Shown piece after piece: positions 25,212-34,019 of a stretch of 64,000 bases of DNA; positions within the stretch are counted from its first letter, which is position 1, and every line of letters begins with the position of its first letter. The notes under the pieces are model-generated. The model saw nothing but the letters and a program-made list of their open reading frames with translations, did no database searches and had not been told where the DNA came from. The stretch comes from Streptomyces sp. NBRC 110035 (GTDB lineage Bacteria; Actinomycetota; Actinomycetes; Streptomycetales; Streptomycetaceae): contig NZ_BBNN01000018.1 of assembly GCF_000829695.1 (NCBI RefSeq), forward strand, positions 310,001-374,000, in the 5' to 3' direction. Made by a program: the position numbers and the translations under genes.

Positions 25212-26398
25212 GGGCATCGGCGTTCGTCTACCCCTGGGACGTCAACGGGGATCCGGAGGCCCCCGCACGGATCGCCGGGCTCGGCGTGGCGCAGGTGACG
25301 CTCGCCTCCGCCTACCACTCCACGCGCGCGCTGACTCCCCGTCACCCGCGCCACCGCATCGTCACCGCCGAGCACGCGGCCGTGCTCTACCCGCCCGGCG
25401 CCCGCTGGGCCGGCCGCACCCCGCGCCCGTACCCGTCCGGCGACTGGGCGCCCGGCGACGCCTTCGGCGAGGCCGCCGACGCGCTCGCGGCCGCCGGCCT
25501 CCAGGTGAACACCTGGGTCGTGCTCGCGCACAACTCCCGCCTCGGCGCCGACCATCCGGACACCTCGGTCGTCAACGCCTACGGCGACCGCTACCCCTGG
25601 GCCCCCTGCATCGCGCAGCCCGCCACGCGCGCCTACCTCACCGCCCTGGCCGCGGAAGCCGCGGTACGGCCCGGGGCGAGCGGCACCGAACTGGAGTCCC
25701 TCGGCTGGTACGGCCTCGCCCACCTGCACGCCCACGACAAGACCGCCGGCGTCGGCCTGGGCGACGCCGGGCAGTACCTGATGTCCCTGTGCTTCTGTCC
25801 GTCCTGCCGCGAGGGCTACGGGGCTCAGGGCCTGGACGCCGGTGAACTGGCCGCGACCGTACGGGCCGCCCTGGAGCCGGTGTGGCGGGGGGCGCCCTCC
25901 GGCGGAGGCTGGGCGGGGGTGGGCGAGCTCCTCGGCGAGGACACGGCGGCCGCCACGCGCGCGTGGCGCGACGCGACGGCCCGCACGCTCCAGGAGGCAG
26001 CGGTCCGTGCGGTACGCGACGCGGCCCCCGAGGGCTTCCAGGTCCTGCTGCACGCGGACCCGGTCTCCTACCACTGCGGCGCCAACGCCGGTGTCGACCC
26101 CGCGCACATCCTCTCCGTCGCCGACGGTGTGGTCGTCCCCTGCACGGGAAGCCCCGCCTCGCTGACCCCGTTCGCGCGGGAGGCACGGGGGGCAGGGGAG
26201 GCGCAGTCGAACCGTCCGGCCACGGTCCTCGCCGCCAACCTCACCGTCGTCTCCGGCGTGGGCGGCAGCCCCGCCACCCTCGCCGCGGACGCGACCGAGG
26301 CCCGCCGCCTCGGCGCGACGGAACTGCGGCTGTACCACGTGGGACTGGCCTCGGACGGTGATCTGGAGCAGGTGAGGGGGGCACTCGCCACCCTCTGA
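25208..26398 (+). CDS. Uncharacterised alanine-rich protein coupled to kdgD, possible TIM-barrel glycosidase-like
   Basis: 396 residues from a GTG overlapping the kdgD stop (GTGA at 25208-25211). I cannot assign a named family. The N-terminus (FVYPWDVNGDPEAPARIAGL, later VTLASAYHSTRALTP) looks like the first strands of a TIM barrel, and LCFCPSCREGYGAQG near residue 200 is a cysteine cluster of the kind found in some glycoside-hydrolase-like barrels. Near the end, LSVADGVVVPC and RLGATELRLYHVGLAS would be later strands. No signal peptide. Coupling to kdgD ties it to uronate or aldarate use, but its reaction is unknown. Confidence 0.8.
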   Translation: MRASAFVYPWDVNGDPEAPARIAGLGVAQVTLASAYHSTRALTPRHPRHRIVTAEHAAVLYPPGARWAGRTPRPYPSGDWAPGDAFGEAADALAAAGLQVNTWVVLAHNSRLGADHPDTSVVNAYGDRYPWAPCIAQPATRAYLTALAAEAAVRPGASGTELESLGWYGLAHLHAHDKTAGVGLGDAGQYLMSLCFCPSCREGYGAQGLDAGELAATVRAALEPVWRGAPSGGGWAGVGELLGEDTAAATRAWRDATARTLQEAAVRAVRDAAPEGFQVLLHADPVSYHCGANAGVDPAHILSVADGVVVPCTGSPASLTPFAREARGAGEAQSNRPATVLAANLTVVSGVGGSPATLAADATEARRLGATELRLYHVGLASDGDLEQVRGALATL

Positions 26399-26515
26399 GG
26401 CGATGAGTTCCGGGGCCGGGGCCGGTCCACCCTCCAGGAACCGAACCGCCGGCGGCGCCGTACCCGGATCCGGGCACGCGACGCCGTGAGGGAAAACGCG
26501 AGGAGTGAGTACCCC

Positions 26516-27163
26516 ATGACCGACCCGACCCCGACCCCGCCCCCGACTGCGACTGCGATCCCGACTGCGATCCCGACCCTCGACCTCGGACCGCAGGTGC
26601 GGATCGTGGCGCGTCTCGCCCAGGACGTCACCGACGAGCAGCTGACGGACGGGACGCCTTGCCCGGAGTACGAGGTGCGCCACCTGCTGGGCCACCTCGC
26701 CGGACTGTGCGTCGCCTTCCGTGACGCGGGGCGCAGGAACTTCGGCGCCACCACCGACACCAGCCCCGACGCCGCCCTGCCGGACCTCGACCCCGGCTGG
26801 CGCGAGGACCTGCCCGTGGTGCTCGGCGAACTCGCCGAGGCGTGGCGGGACCCCGGGGCCTGGACCGGTACGACCAGGGCCGGGGGTGTCGACCTGCCCG
26901 GCGGGGTGGCCGGAGCCGTGGCGGCCGACGAACTGGTGATCCACGGCTGGGACCTGGCCCGCGCCACCGGCCGGGACTACGCCCCCGACCCCGCCGCACT
27001 GGAGGCCGCGCACGCCTTTCTCCTCGCCGCGGCGGCGGAACCCGGCCGGGACGGCGGCGAGGGCGTCTTCGGCCCCGTCGTGCCCGTACCGCCCGACGCC
27101 CCGCTGCTGGACCGGACAGTGGGGCTGAGCGGCCGCGATCCGGGGTGGGCGCCCGGGGTCTGA
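26516..27163 (+). CDS. TIGR03086-type metal-binding protein (DinB/maleylpyruvate isomerase fold)
   Basis: 215 residues from an ATG with AGGAG 10 bases upstream. After a low-complexity Pro/Thr start (residues 1-22) comes the four-helix DinB-like fold: PCPEYEVRHLLGHLAG, with a metal-binding histidine, and DELVIHGWDLARATG, with another. Such proteins may be thiol-dependent (mycothiol) transferases or isomerases in actinobacteria. The gene is 117 bp after the previous one and could be a separate unit. No link to sugar metabolism is visible. Confidence 0.8.
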   Translation: MTDPTPTPPPTATAIPTAIPTLDLGPQVRIVARLAQDVTDEQLTDGTPCPEYEVRHLLGHLAGLCVAFRDAGRRNFGATTDTSPDAALPDLDPGWREDLPVVLGELAEAWRDPGAWTGTTRAGGVDLPGGVAGAVAADELVIHGWDLARATGRDYAPDPAALEAAHAFLLAAAAEPGRDGGEGVFGPVVPVPPDAPLLDRTVGLSGRDPGWAPGV

Positions 27164-27270
27164 CCGGGAGGTCTCCCGAGCGGCCGGGCAGGACGGGTGC
27201 CCGGCCGCCGCGGGTGCCCGGCCGGCGCATGCGCGCGGCGACGAAACCCGAACTTCCTTTGTCGGAAGCA

Positions 27271-27299
27271 TTGACGAAACCCCGGGCCGCTCCTAGTTT
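27271..27299 (+). promoter_or_regulatory. Vegetative-type promoter of the GntR-led pectin operon
   Basis: TTGACG (27271-27276), a 17-base spacer and TAGTTT (27294-27299) match the HrdB pattern well. Transcription would start near 27306, inside the inverted repeat 27301-27338. Confidence 0.7.
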
Positions 27300-27300
27300 C

Positions 27301-27338
27301 ATCGCGTCGTACTTCGTACGTCATATATGAGACGCGAT
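27301..27338. promoter_or_regulatory. Inverted repeat covering the start of transcription of the GntR operon
   Basis: ATCGCGTC (27301-27308) and GACGCGAT (27331-27338) are exact 8-bp inverted arms 22 bp apart. Between them lie GTACTTCGTAC (27309-27319) and the palindrome CATATATG (27322-27329). Its place across the predicted start site suggests an operator for repression, most simply by the GntR protein encoded 24 bp downstream. Confidence 0.65.
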
Positions 27339-27361
27339 ATGCGAGATCCCGAGAGGCGCGC

Positions 27362-28120
27362 ATGACCTCTGTGCCCATGCCGATCCCCTCCCGCACGCAG
27401 TACGTGCTGGAAGAGATCAAACGACGCATCCTCACCGGCCGGCTCACGCCGGGCCAGGCTCTGGTCGAGACCGAACTCGCCGCGCAGTTCGGGGTGTCCA
27501 AGACCCCGGTGCGGGAGGCGCTCAAGACCCTGGCCGGCACCGGACTGGTCGTGATGAGCCAGTACAAGGGCGTCACGGTGCGCATGGTCGACGCGGACAT
27601 GGCACGCGAGGTCTACGACGTGCGGCTGCTCCTCGAACCCGAGGCGCTGCGGCGCGCCGTCCGCCGAGGCGCCTCCCTGGACGCCGCCCGCGACGCGCTG
27701 ACGCGGGCCGACGAGGCCACCGACACCGCCGAACGCTCCCTGACCAACCGCGAGTTCCACCGCGCCCTGTACCTGCCGTGCGGCAACCCGCTGCTCAGCC
27801 GGATGCTCGACGAGGTCCGCGACCAGGCCGCACTCGTCTCCGCCGTCGCCTGGGCCGCCGACCCCTCCTGGGAGCGGGAGGCGAGCGAGCACCGCGAGAT
27901 CCTGCGGCTCGCCCTGGCCGGCGACGCGGGCGGCGCGGCGCGCGCCCTGCACGCGCACATCGCCTCCTTCGTACTACGGGCCTTCCCCGGTGCGGAACTC
28001 GGAGCCGAGGAAGGCCTGGGAGGCCTGGGAATCCGGGAAGCCCAGGAGATCCTCGAAGCCACGGACACCCCCGAAGCGACGGCCGCCCCGGCAGCCCAGA
28101 AAGAGGACGGTCAGGCATGA
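27362..28120 (+). CDS. GntR family (FadR/FCD subfamily) transcriptional regulator
   Basis: 252 residues. The winged helix is YVLEEIKRRILTGRLTPGQA, LVETELAAQFGVSKTPVREA and LKTLAGTGLVVM. The FCD sensor domain follows, with REVYDVRLLLEPEALRRA, the histidine in REFHRALYLPCGNPLL and SEHREILRLALAGDAGGA. FCD regulators often sense organic or sugar acids. GAGAGG precedes the ATG. It is the first gene of a tightly coupled run through 36423, whose product list points to pectin-derived sugars, and it probably represses the run through the inverted repeat over the promoter. Confidence 0.92.
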   Translation: MTSVPMPIPSRTQYVLEEIKRRILTGRLTPGQALVETELAAQFGVSKTPVREALKTLAGTGLVVMSQYKGVTVRMVDADMAREVYDVRLLLEPEALRRAVRRGASLDAARDALTRADEATDTAERSLTNREFHRALYLPCGNPLLSRMLDEVRDQAALVSAVAWAADPSWEREASEHREILRLALAGDAGGAARALHAHIASFVLRAFPGAELGAEEGLGGLGIREAQEILEATDTPEATAAPAAQKEDGQA

Positions 28121-29025
28121 CGACCACGTTCGAGACCCAGCGGGCGGCCCTGGCCGACGTGGTGGCGATCCCGGTGACCCCGTTCGCCGAGGACGGCTCC
28201 GTCGACCCGGCCGGATACCGGGCCCTGCTGCGCCGCCTCCTCGACGCCGGCATCACCACCCTGACGCCCAACGGCAACACCGGCGAGTTCTACGCCCTCA
28301 CCCCCGAGGAGCGGCGCACGGTCACCGGGCTGACCCTCGAGGAGACCGGCGACGGCTCGTCCGTCCTGGTCGGCGTGGGACACGACGTGCCGACCGCCGT
28401 CGCCTCCGCACGGCACGCCCGTGACCTCGGAGCGCGGATGGTGATGGTGCACCAGCCCGTCCACCCCTACGTCTCCCAGAGGGGCTGGGTCGACTACCAC
28501 CGCGCCATCGCCGAGGCCGTGCCCGACCTGGGCGTCGTCCCCTACATCCGCAACCCCCAGCTCACCGGCGCCCGCCTCGCCGAACTCGCCGACTCCTGCC
28601 CCAACGTCATCGGCGTGAAGTACGCCGTGCCGGACGCGGCGAGGTTCGCCGCCTTCGCGCGGGACGCCGGCCTCGAGCGGTTCGTGTGGGTCGCCGGGCT
28701 CGCCGAGCCGTACGCCCCCTCCTACTTCTCCGCGGGCGCCACCGGCTTCACCTCCGGTCTGGTCAACGTCGCCCCGTCGGTGTCGCTCGACATGATCGGG
28801 GCGCTCAGATCGGGTGACTACGCGACCGCGATGAAGGTCTGGGAGCAGATCCGCCGCTTCGAGGAACTGCGCGCCGCCAACGGCTCCGCCAACAACGTCA
28901 CCGTCGTCAAGGAGGCCCTCGCCTCGCTCGGCCTGTGCCGCCGCGAGGTCCGCCCGCCGAGCAGGCCGCTGCCCGAGGACGAGCGGGCCGAGGTCGCCGC
29001 GATAGCCGCGGGGTGGTCCGTGTGA
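28117..29025 (+). CDS. DapA-family dehydratase/aldolase of sugar-acid catabolism
   Basis: 302 residues, starting inside the stop of the GntR gene. Landmarks: AIPVTPFAEDGSVDP, TPNGNTGEFYALTPEE, VVPYIRNPQLTG (Y143) and VIGVKYAVPDA (K168, Schiff base). These place it in the DapA/NAL superfamily but not among lysine-pathway enzymes. Coupled directly to an IlvD/Edd sugar-acid dehydratase, it most likely acts on the 2-keto-3-deoxy acid which that enzyme makes, either as a dehydratase (giving 2-oxoglutarate semialdehyde from a pentonate) or as an aldolase. The exact substrate cannot be read from the sequence. Confidence 0.85.
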   Translation: MTTTFETQRAALADVVAIPVTPFAEDGSVDPAGYRALLRRLLDAGITTLTPNGNTGEFYALTPEERRTVTGLTLEETGDGSSVLVGVGHDVPTAVASARHARDLGARMVMVHQPVHPYVSQRGWVDYHRAIAEAVPDLGVVPYIRNPQLTGARLAELADSCPNVIGVKYAVPDAARFAAFARDAGLERFVWVAGLAEPYAPSYFSAGATGFTSGLVNVAPSVSLDMIGALRSGDYATAMKVWEQIRRFEELRAANGSANNVTVVKEALASLGLCRREVRPPSRPLPEDERAEVAAIAAGWSV

Positions 29026-30767
29026 ACACACCGGCGAGCACACCGAGGAAGCGGCCCGAGGAACTGCGCAGCCACCAGTGGTACGGCACGGACGGCCTGC
29101 GCTCCTTCAGCCACCGCGCCCGCACCCGCCAGCTCGGCTACCTGCCCGAGGAGCACCTGGGCAAGCCCGTCGTCGCGATCCTCAACACCTGGTCCGACAT
29201 CAACCCCTGCCACGTCCACCTGCGCGACCGCGCGCAGGCCGTGAAGCGCGGGGTGTGGCAGGCGGGCGGCTTCCCGCTCGAGTTCCCGGTCTCCACGCTC
29301 AGCGAGACCTTCCAGAAGCCGACCCCGATGCTCTACCGCAACCTCCTCGCCATGGAGACCGAGGAACTGCTGCGCTCCTACCCGGTCGACGGAGCCGTGC
29401 TGATGGGCGGCTGCGACAAGTCCACGCCCGCCCTGCTCATGGGTGCGGCCAGCGTCGACCTGCCGACGGTGTTCGTGCCGGCCGGCCCCATGCTGCCGGG
29501 GCACTGGCGGGGCGAGGTGCTCGGCTCCGGCACCGACATGTGGAAGTACTGGGACGACAAGCGGGCCGGCGTCATCGGCGACTGCGAGATGCAGGAGCTG
29601 GAGAGCGGTCTGGCCCGCTCGCCCGGCCACTGCATGACCATGGGCACGGCGTCCACACTGACCGCCGCCGCCGAGGTCCTCGGCGTCACGATTCCGGGCG
29701 CCTCCAGCATCCCGGCCGTCGACTCCGGGCACGACCGGATGGCCGCCGCGGCCGGGCTGCGCATCGTCGAACTGGTCCACCGGGGCCGGAAGCTGAGCGA
29801 CATCCTCACCGCGGACGCCTTCGAGGACGCGGTGACGACCGTCCTGGGCCTCGGCGGCTCCACGAACGCCGTGATCCACCTGATCGCCATGGCCGGCCGC
29901 GCGGGTGTCTCCCTGACCCTCGACGACTTCGACCGCATCGCCCGCACCGTCCCGGTGCTCGCCAACGTACGGCCCGGCGGACAGACCTACCTGATGGAGG
30001 ACTTCCACTTCGCGGGGGGCCTGCCCGGGTTCCTCTCCCGGATCGAGGACCTGCTCCACCTGGAGAGGCCCACCGTCTCCCACGACACCCTGCGCGAACA
30101 GATCGCCGGCGCGCAGGTGCACCACGACGACGTCATCCGGCCCCGGGACAAGCCCGTCGCCGACGAGGGCGGGGTCGCCGTCCTGCGCGGCAACCTCTGC
30201 CCCGACGGCGCCGTCATCAAGCACATCGCGGCCGAACCGCACCTGCTCAGGCACACCGGCCCGGCCGTCGTCTTCGACGACTACCGGACCATGCAGCGCA
30301 CCATCAACGACCCGGACCTGGGCATCACCGCCGACCACGTGCTGGTGCTGCGCAACTCCGGCCCCAAGGGGGGACCCGGCATGCCCGAGTACGGCATGCT
30401 GCCGCTCCCCGACCACCTGCTCAGGCAGGGGGTACGGGACATGGTGCGGATCTCCGACGCCCGGATGAGCGGCACGAGCTACGGCACCTGCGTGCTGCAC
30501 ATCGCCCCCGAGTCGTACGTCGGCGGACCGCTGGCCCTCGTACGCACCGGGGACCTGATCACCCTCGACGTCGAACGCCGGCTGCTCCGGCTCGAGATCG
30601 ACGACGAGGAGCTGGACCGGCGCAGGGCCGCATGGACGCCCCCGCCCGCACGGTACGAGCGCGGATACGGCGCGCTCTACAACGAGCAGATCACCCAGGC
30701 CGACACCGGCTGCGACTTCGAGTTCCTCGCCCGGCCGGGCACGGTGCAGGACCCCTACGCGGGCTGA
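29022..30767 (+). CDS. IlvD/Edd family sugar-acid dehydratase
   Basis: 581 residues from a GTG overlapping the previous stop. Fe-S and active-site motifs: LNTWSDINPCH (C63), MGGCDKSTPALLMGAAS (C131, K133) and SPGHCMTMGTAST (C204), with GDCEMQELESG before it. This pattern belongs to the [2Fe-2S] pentonate/hexonate dehydratases (L-arabinonate, D-xylonate, D-galactonate type) rather than to biosynthetic IlvD. It would make a 2-keto-3-deoxy acid for the DapA-family enzyme encoded just before it. An arabinonate role fits a pectin locus since arabinan side chains give arabinose, but an aldarate role is also possible. Confidence 0.87.
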   Translation: MNTPASTPRKRPEELRSHQWYGTDGLRSFSHRARTRQLGYLPEEHLGKPVVAILNTWSDINPCHVHLRDRAQAVKRGVWQAGGFPLEFPVSTLSETFQKPTPMLYRNLLAMETEELLRSYPVDGAVLMGGCDKSTPALLMGAASVDLPTVFVPAGPMLPGHWRGEVLGSGTDMWKYWDDKRAGVIGDCEMQELESGLARSPGHCMTMGTASTLTAAAEVLGVTIPGASSIPAVDSGHDRMAAAAGLRIVELVHRGRKLSDILTADAFEDAVTTVLGLGGSTNAVIHLIAMAGRAGVSLTLDDFDRIARTVPVLANVRPGGQTYLMEDFHFAGGLPGFLSRIEDLLHLERPTVSHDTLREQIAGAQVHHDDVIRPRDKPVADEGGVAVLRGNLCPDGAVIKHIAAEPHLLRHTGPAVVFDDYRTMQRTINDPDLGITADHVLVLRNSGPKGGPGMPEYGMLPLPDHLLRQGVRDMVRISDARMSGTSYGTCVLHIAPESYVGGPLALVRTGDLITLDVERRLLRLEIDDEELDRRRAAWTPPPARYERGYGALYNEQITQADTGCDFEFLARPGTVQDPYAG

Positions 30768-30892
30768 CCGCGAGCACCACCCCCGCACAGCGGGGTCCGG
30801 CCCCGGACCGCGTGGACCCCCGCACATCCGAGGAGAAAGCGCTTCACCTCCGCACCGCATGCACGACGTACACCGAGAAACGGAGAACAGTC

Positions 30893-31828
30893 ATGGCCCA
30901 AGCCGCAGCCGTGGCGAAACCGCCCACGCCACCGAGGCGGCGCCGTGCCTCCGCCACGCCGCGCAGACTTCCCTACCTGCTGATCGCCCCGGCAGGCCTG
31001 CTCATGCTGGGCTTCATCGCCTACCCGGTCATCAGCGTCTTCTACTACAGCCTGCAGGAGTACAACCCCACCAAGCCGTGGCGGAACGGCTTCGCGGGCT
31101 TCGACAACTTCGTCCACCTCTTCACCGAGGACCCGCTGTTCTGGGACACCCTGGTCTTCAGCGCCAAGTGGGTCGTCGTCGAGGTCGGCCTCCAGCTGAT
31201 GTTCGGGCTCGCGCTGGCGCTCATCGTCAACCAGACCTTCATCGGCCGGGGCATCGGCCGCGCGCTGGTCTTCTCCCCGTGGGCCGTCTCCGGCGTGCTG
31301 ACCTCGGCGATCTGGGTGCTCCTCTACAACTCCCAGACCGGCATCACCCGCTACCTCGCCGACATGGGCATCGGCGACTACGGCACCAGCTGGCTCTCGG
31401 ACACCTCCACCGTCTTCTCGGCGGTGGTCGTCGCCGACCTGTGGCGCGGCGTCCCCTTCTTCGCCATCCTCATCCTCGCCGACCTCCAGTCCGTCTCCAA
31501 GGACCTGTACGAGGCCGCCGAGGTCGACGGGGCCAGCCGCTTCCAGCAGTTCACGCACATCACGCTGCCCCACCTCAAGGACGCCATCATCCTGTCCACG
31601 CTGCTGCGCGCGGTGTGGGAGTTCAACAACGTCGACCTGCTCTACACCCTCACCGGCGGCGGACCGGCCGGCGTGACCACGACGCTCCCGCTGTACATCG
31701 CCAACACCAGCGTCGACGCCCACGACTTCGGCTACGCGTCGGCCCTCACCACGGTCGCGTTCGTGATCCTGCTCTTCTGCTCGATCGTCTACCTGCGGCT
31801 GAGCAAGTTCGGAGGCGAAAGCAAGTGA
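30893..31828 (+). CDS. Sugar ABC transporter permease (MalF type) of the pectin operon
   Basis: 311 residues with six membrane segments after a basic 25-residue lead. The EAA loop is EAAEVDGASRFQQFTHITLP. GGAG lies 8 bases before the ATG. It is 125 bp downstream of the dehydratase gene, the largest gap in the run, so an internal promoter is possible. It overlaps the next permease by four bases. No ATPase gene is nearby. Confidence 0.92.
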   Translation: MAQAAAVAKPPTPPRRRRASATPRRLPYLLIAPAGLLMLGFIAYPVISVFYYSLQEYNPTKPWRNGFAGFDNFVHLFTEDPLFWDTLVFSAKWVVVEVGLQLMFGLALALIVNQTFIGRGIGRALVFSPWAVSGVLTSAIWVLLYNSQTGITRYLADMGIGDYGTSWLSDTSTVFSAVVVADLWRGVPFFAILILADLQSVSKDLYEAAEVDGASRFQQFTHITLPHLKDAIILSTLLRAVWEFNNVDLLYTLTGGGPAGVTTTLPLYIANTSVDAHDFGYASALTTVAFVILLFCSIVYLRLSKFGGESK

Positions 31829-32727
31829 TCACCAAAGAGGCCGCCCCGGCCGCCCCCGCCCCCGCGCGCTCCGCCGCCGAGCCGCCGAGCCGCCCCGCGA
31901 GGAAGAAGCACCGGGCCTGGGACGAGGTGCCCCGCTGCCACATCTACCTCCCCCTGGGCATCTACCTCCTGTTCACCCTCGTCCCCTTCTACTGGATCCT
32001 GCTCTTCGCCCTGCGCCCGGCCGGCTCGACCTCGCTGGTGCCCTGGCCGATGACCACCGCCCACTTCGAGAAGGTGTGGACGGACCGGGCCTTCGGCACC
32101 TTCTTCCAGAACAGCGTGCTCGTGGGCGTCGCCACCCTGATCACGACGACGCTGGTCGCCCTGGCCGGCGGCTACGCGCTCGCTCGGTTCGACTTCCGCG
32201 TCAAGCGGGTCTTCATGCTCGCCCTGCTGTGCTCCCAGTTCGTGCCCGGCGCGCTGCTCCTGGTCCCGCTGTTCGAGATCTTCGCCGGACTGCAGATGAT
32301 CAACTCGCTCGGCAGCGTCATCATCGCCGAGACGGTCTTCCAGCTCCCGCTGTCGATGATCCTGATCAGCAACTTCATCAAGAACGTGCCGTACTCCCTG
32401 GAGGAGGCCGCCTGGGTCGACGGGTGCAGCAGGATGCGGGCGTTCCGGGTGGTCGTCCTGCCGCTGCTGCGGCCCGGACTGATCGCCGTCGGCTCCTTCG
32501 CCTTCGTCCACTCCTGGAACCACTTCCTGTTCGCCCTGATGTTCCTCAACAACCAGGAGAAGCAGACCATCCCCGTCGGTCTGAACACCCTGATGAGCGC
32601 GGACAGCGTCGACCTCGGCGCCCTCGCCGCGGGCGGCATCATCGCGGCCGTGCCCGTCGTGATCGTGTTCGCCTTCATCCAGAAGTGGCTGATCACCGGC
32701 TTCAGCGCGGGGGCGGTGAAGGGATGA
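31825..32727 (+). CDS. Sugar ABC transporter permease (MalG type) of the pectin operon
   Basis: 300 residues from a GTG inside the previous stop. Six membrane segments; EAA loop EEAAWVDGCSRMRAFRVVVLP. A proline- and alanine-rich cytoplasmic start (to about residue 28) precedes the first helix. It is the heterodimer partner of the MalF-type permease, for uptake of pectin-derived oligosaccharides together with the binding protein at 36517-37881. Confidence 0.92.
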   Translation: MITKEAAPAAPAPARSAAEPPSRPARKKHRAWDEVPRCHIYLPLGIYLLFTLVPFYWILLFALRPAGSTSLVPWPMTTAHFEKVWTDRAFGTFFQNSVLVGVATLITTTLVALAGGYALARFDFRVKRVFMLALLCSQFVPGALLLVPLFEIFAGLQMINSLGSVIIAETVFQLPLSMILISNFIKNVPYSLEEAAWVDGCSRMRAFRVVVLPLLRPGLIAVGSFAFVHSWNHFLFALMFLNNQEKQTIPVGLNTLMSADSVDLGALAAGGIIAAVPVVIVFAFIQKWLITGFSAGAVKG

Positions 32728-34019
32728 CCGCACCCGACGCCGCAGCTCGGGCCGCTCTGGGGGCTCCCTCCGGTGCCACCTCCCGGCCCGAGCCGCCGGC
32801 AGAACCGCTGCCCGTCGTGCTCGCAGGTGCCCGCGGCCACGGCCGCTGGCACCTGGCGAACATCCGCAGGCTCCAGGAGGACGGGCTCGTCCGGCTGGCC
32901 GGTATCTGCGAGCTCACCCCGCTCACCGAGGACGAGTTCGGGGGTGGCCGGCCCGGGGGCCGGCCACCCGAGCAGTCGGCCGACTTCGGCGCCCTGCTGG
33001 AGTCCACCGGGGCCCGCATCGCGGTCGTCTGCACCCCGATCCACACCCACACCGACCTCGCCCTCGCCGCGGCCGGACGGGGCGTGCACCTCCTGCTGGA
33101 GAAGCCGCCGGCGCCGTCCTGCGCCGAGTACCTGCGGATGGCCGACGGGGTCGCCGCCGCGGGGGTCGCCTGCCAGATCGGCTTCCAGTCACTGGGCTCG
33201 CACGCCGTGCCCGCCATCCGCGCCCTGGTCGCCGACGGCGCCATCGGCCGGCCGACCGGGATCGGCGCCGCCGGGGCCTGGGTACGCCCGGAGGACTACT
33301 TCCGGCGGGCGCCCTGGGCGGGCCGGCGCCGACTGGACGGCGTCGACGTGATCGACGGGGCGCTGACCAACCCCCTCGCCCACGCCGTCGCCACCGCCCT
33401 GGCGCTGGCCGGCAGCACCCGCGCCGAGGACGCCACCGGTATCGAGACCGAACTGCTGCGCGCCAACGACATCGAGTCCGACGACACCTCCTGCGTCCGC
33501 GTCACCACCGCACAGGGCCTGCCGGTCACCGTCGCCGCGACCCTGTGCGCCGAGCGGGCCGACGAGCCGTACGTCCTCGTGCACGGCACCAGCGGCCGGA
33601 TCACCTTCTGGTACAAGCAGGACCGCGTCCTGGTCCAGCGTGCCGGCCACGGTCCCGAGGAACTCCGCTTCGGCCGGACCGACCTGCTGGAGAACCTCGT
33701 CGACCACCTCGTCACCGGCGCCCCGCTGCTCGTCACGCCGGACGGGACGGGCGCCTTCATGAAGGTCGTCGAGGCGATCCGGCGCGCCCCCGACCCCGCC
33801 CCGCTGCCCGCCGGCGCCTGGCACCACGTCCCCGGCGAGAACCGCCGGGTCGTCCCCGGCGTCGACGGCCTCGTCGCGGCCGCCGCCGACACCCTGTCCC
33901 TCTACTCCGAACTCGGCGCCTCCTGGGCCCTGCCCGCACCACAGGACGTACCCGAGTCCGTACGGCAGTCCGAGGAACCGTCCGCACCGCACCCACCGAA
34001 AGAGGTGAGCACCCGATGA
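32724..34019 (+). CDS. Gfo/Idh/MocA family oxidoreductase
   Basis: 431 residues, starting inside the permease stop. The N-terminal Rossmann fold begins after about 30 extra residues with VVLAGARGHGRWHLANIRRL, and the hallmark EKP motif is in LLLEKPPAPSCAEY. The C-terminal half is the substrate domain (RLDGVDVIDGALTNPLAHAV, with the conserved histidine). These enzymes oxidise or reduce sugars with bound NAD(P). The next gene encodes DUF6807, a pairing common in polysaccharide loci. It may make a 3-keto glycoside as the first step of an oxidative cleavage, or may modify a uronate. Confidence 0.85.
   Translation: MTAPDAAARAALGAPSGATSRPEPPAEPLPVVLAGARGHGRWHLANIRRLQEDGLVRLAGICELTPLTEDEFGGGRPGGRPPEQSADFGALLESTGARIAVVCTPIHTHTDLALAAAGRGVHLLLEKPPAPSCAEYLRMADGVAAAGVACQIGFQSLGSHAVPAIRALVADGAIGRPTGIGAAGAWVRPEDYFRRAPWAGRRRLDGVDVIDGALTNPLAHAVATALALAGSTRAEDATGIETELLRANDIESDDTSCVRVTTAQGLPVTVAATLCAERADEPYVLVHGTSGRITFWYKQDRVLVQRAGHGPEELRFGRTDLLENLVDHLVTGAPLLVTPDGTGAFMKVVEAIRRAPDPAPLPAGAWHHVPGENRRVVPGVDGLVAAAADTLSLYSELGASWALPAPQDVPESVRQSEEPSAPHPPKEVSTR

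Noticed and set aside
27172-27240. Small gene between the TIGR03086 protein and the GntR promoter
   Set aside because: Frames there are short, without a ribosome-binding site, and the stretch is best explained as intergenic sequence before the promoter.
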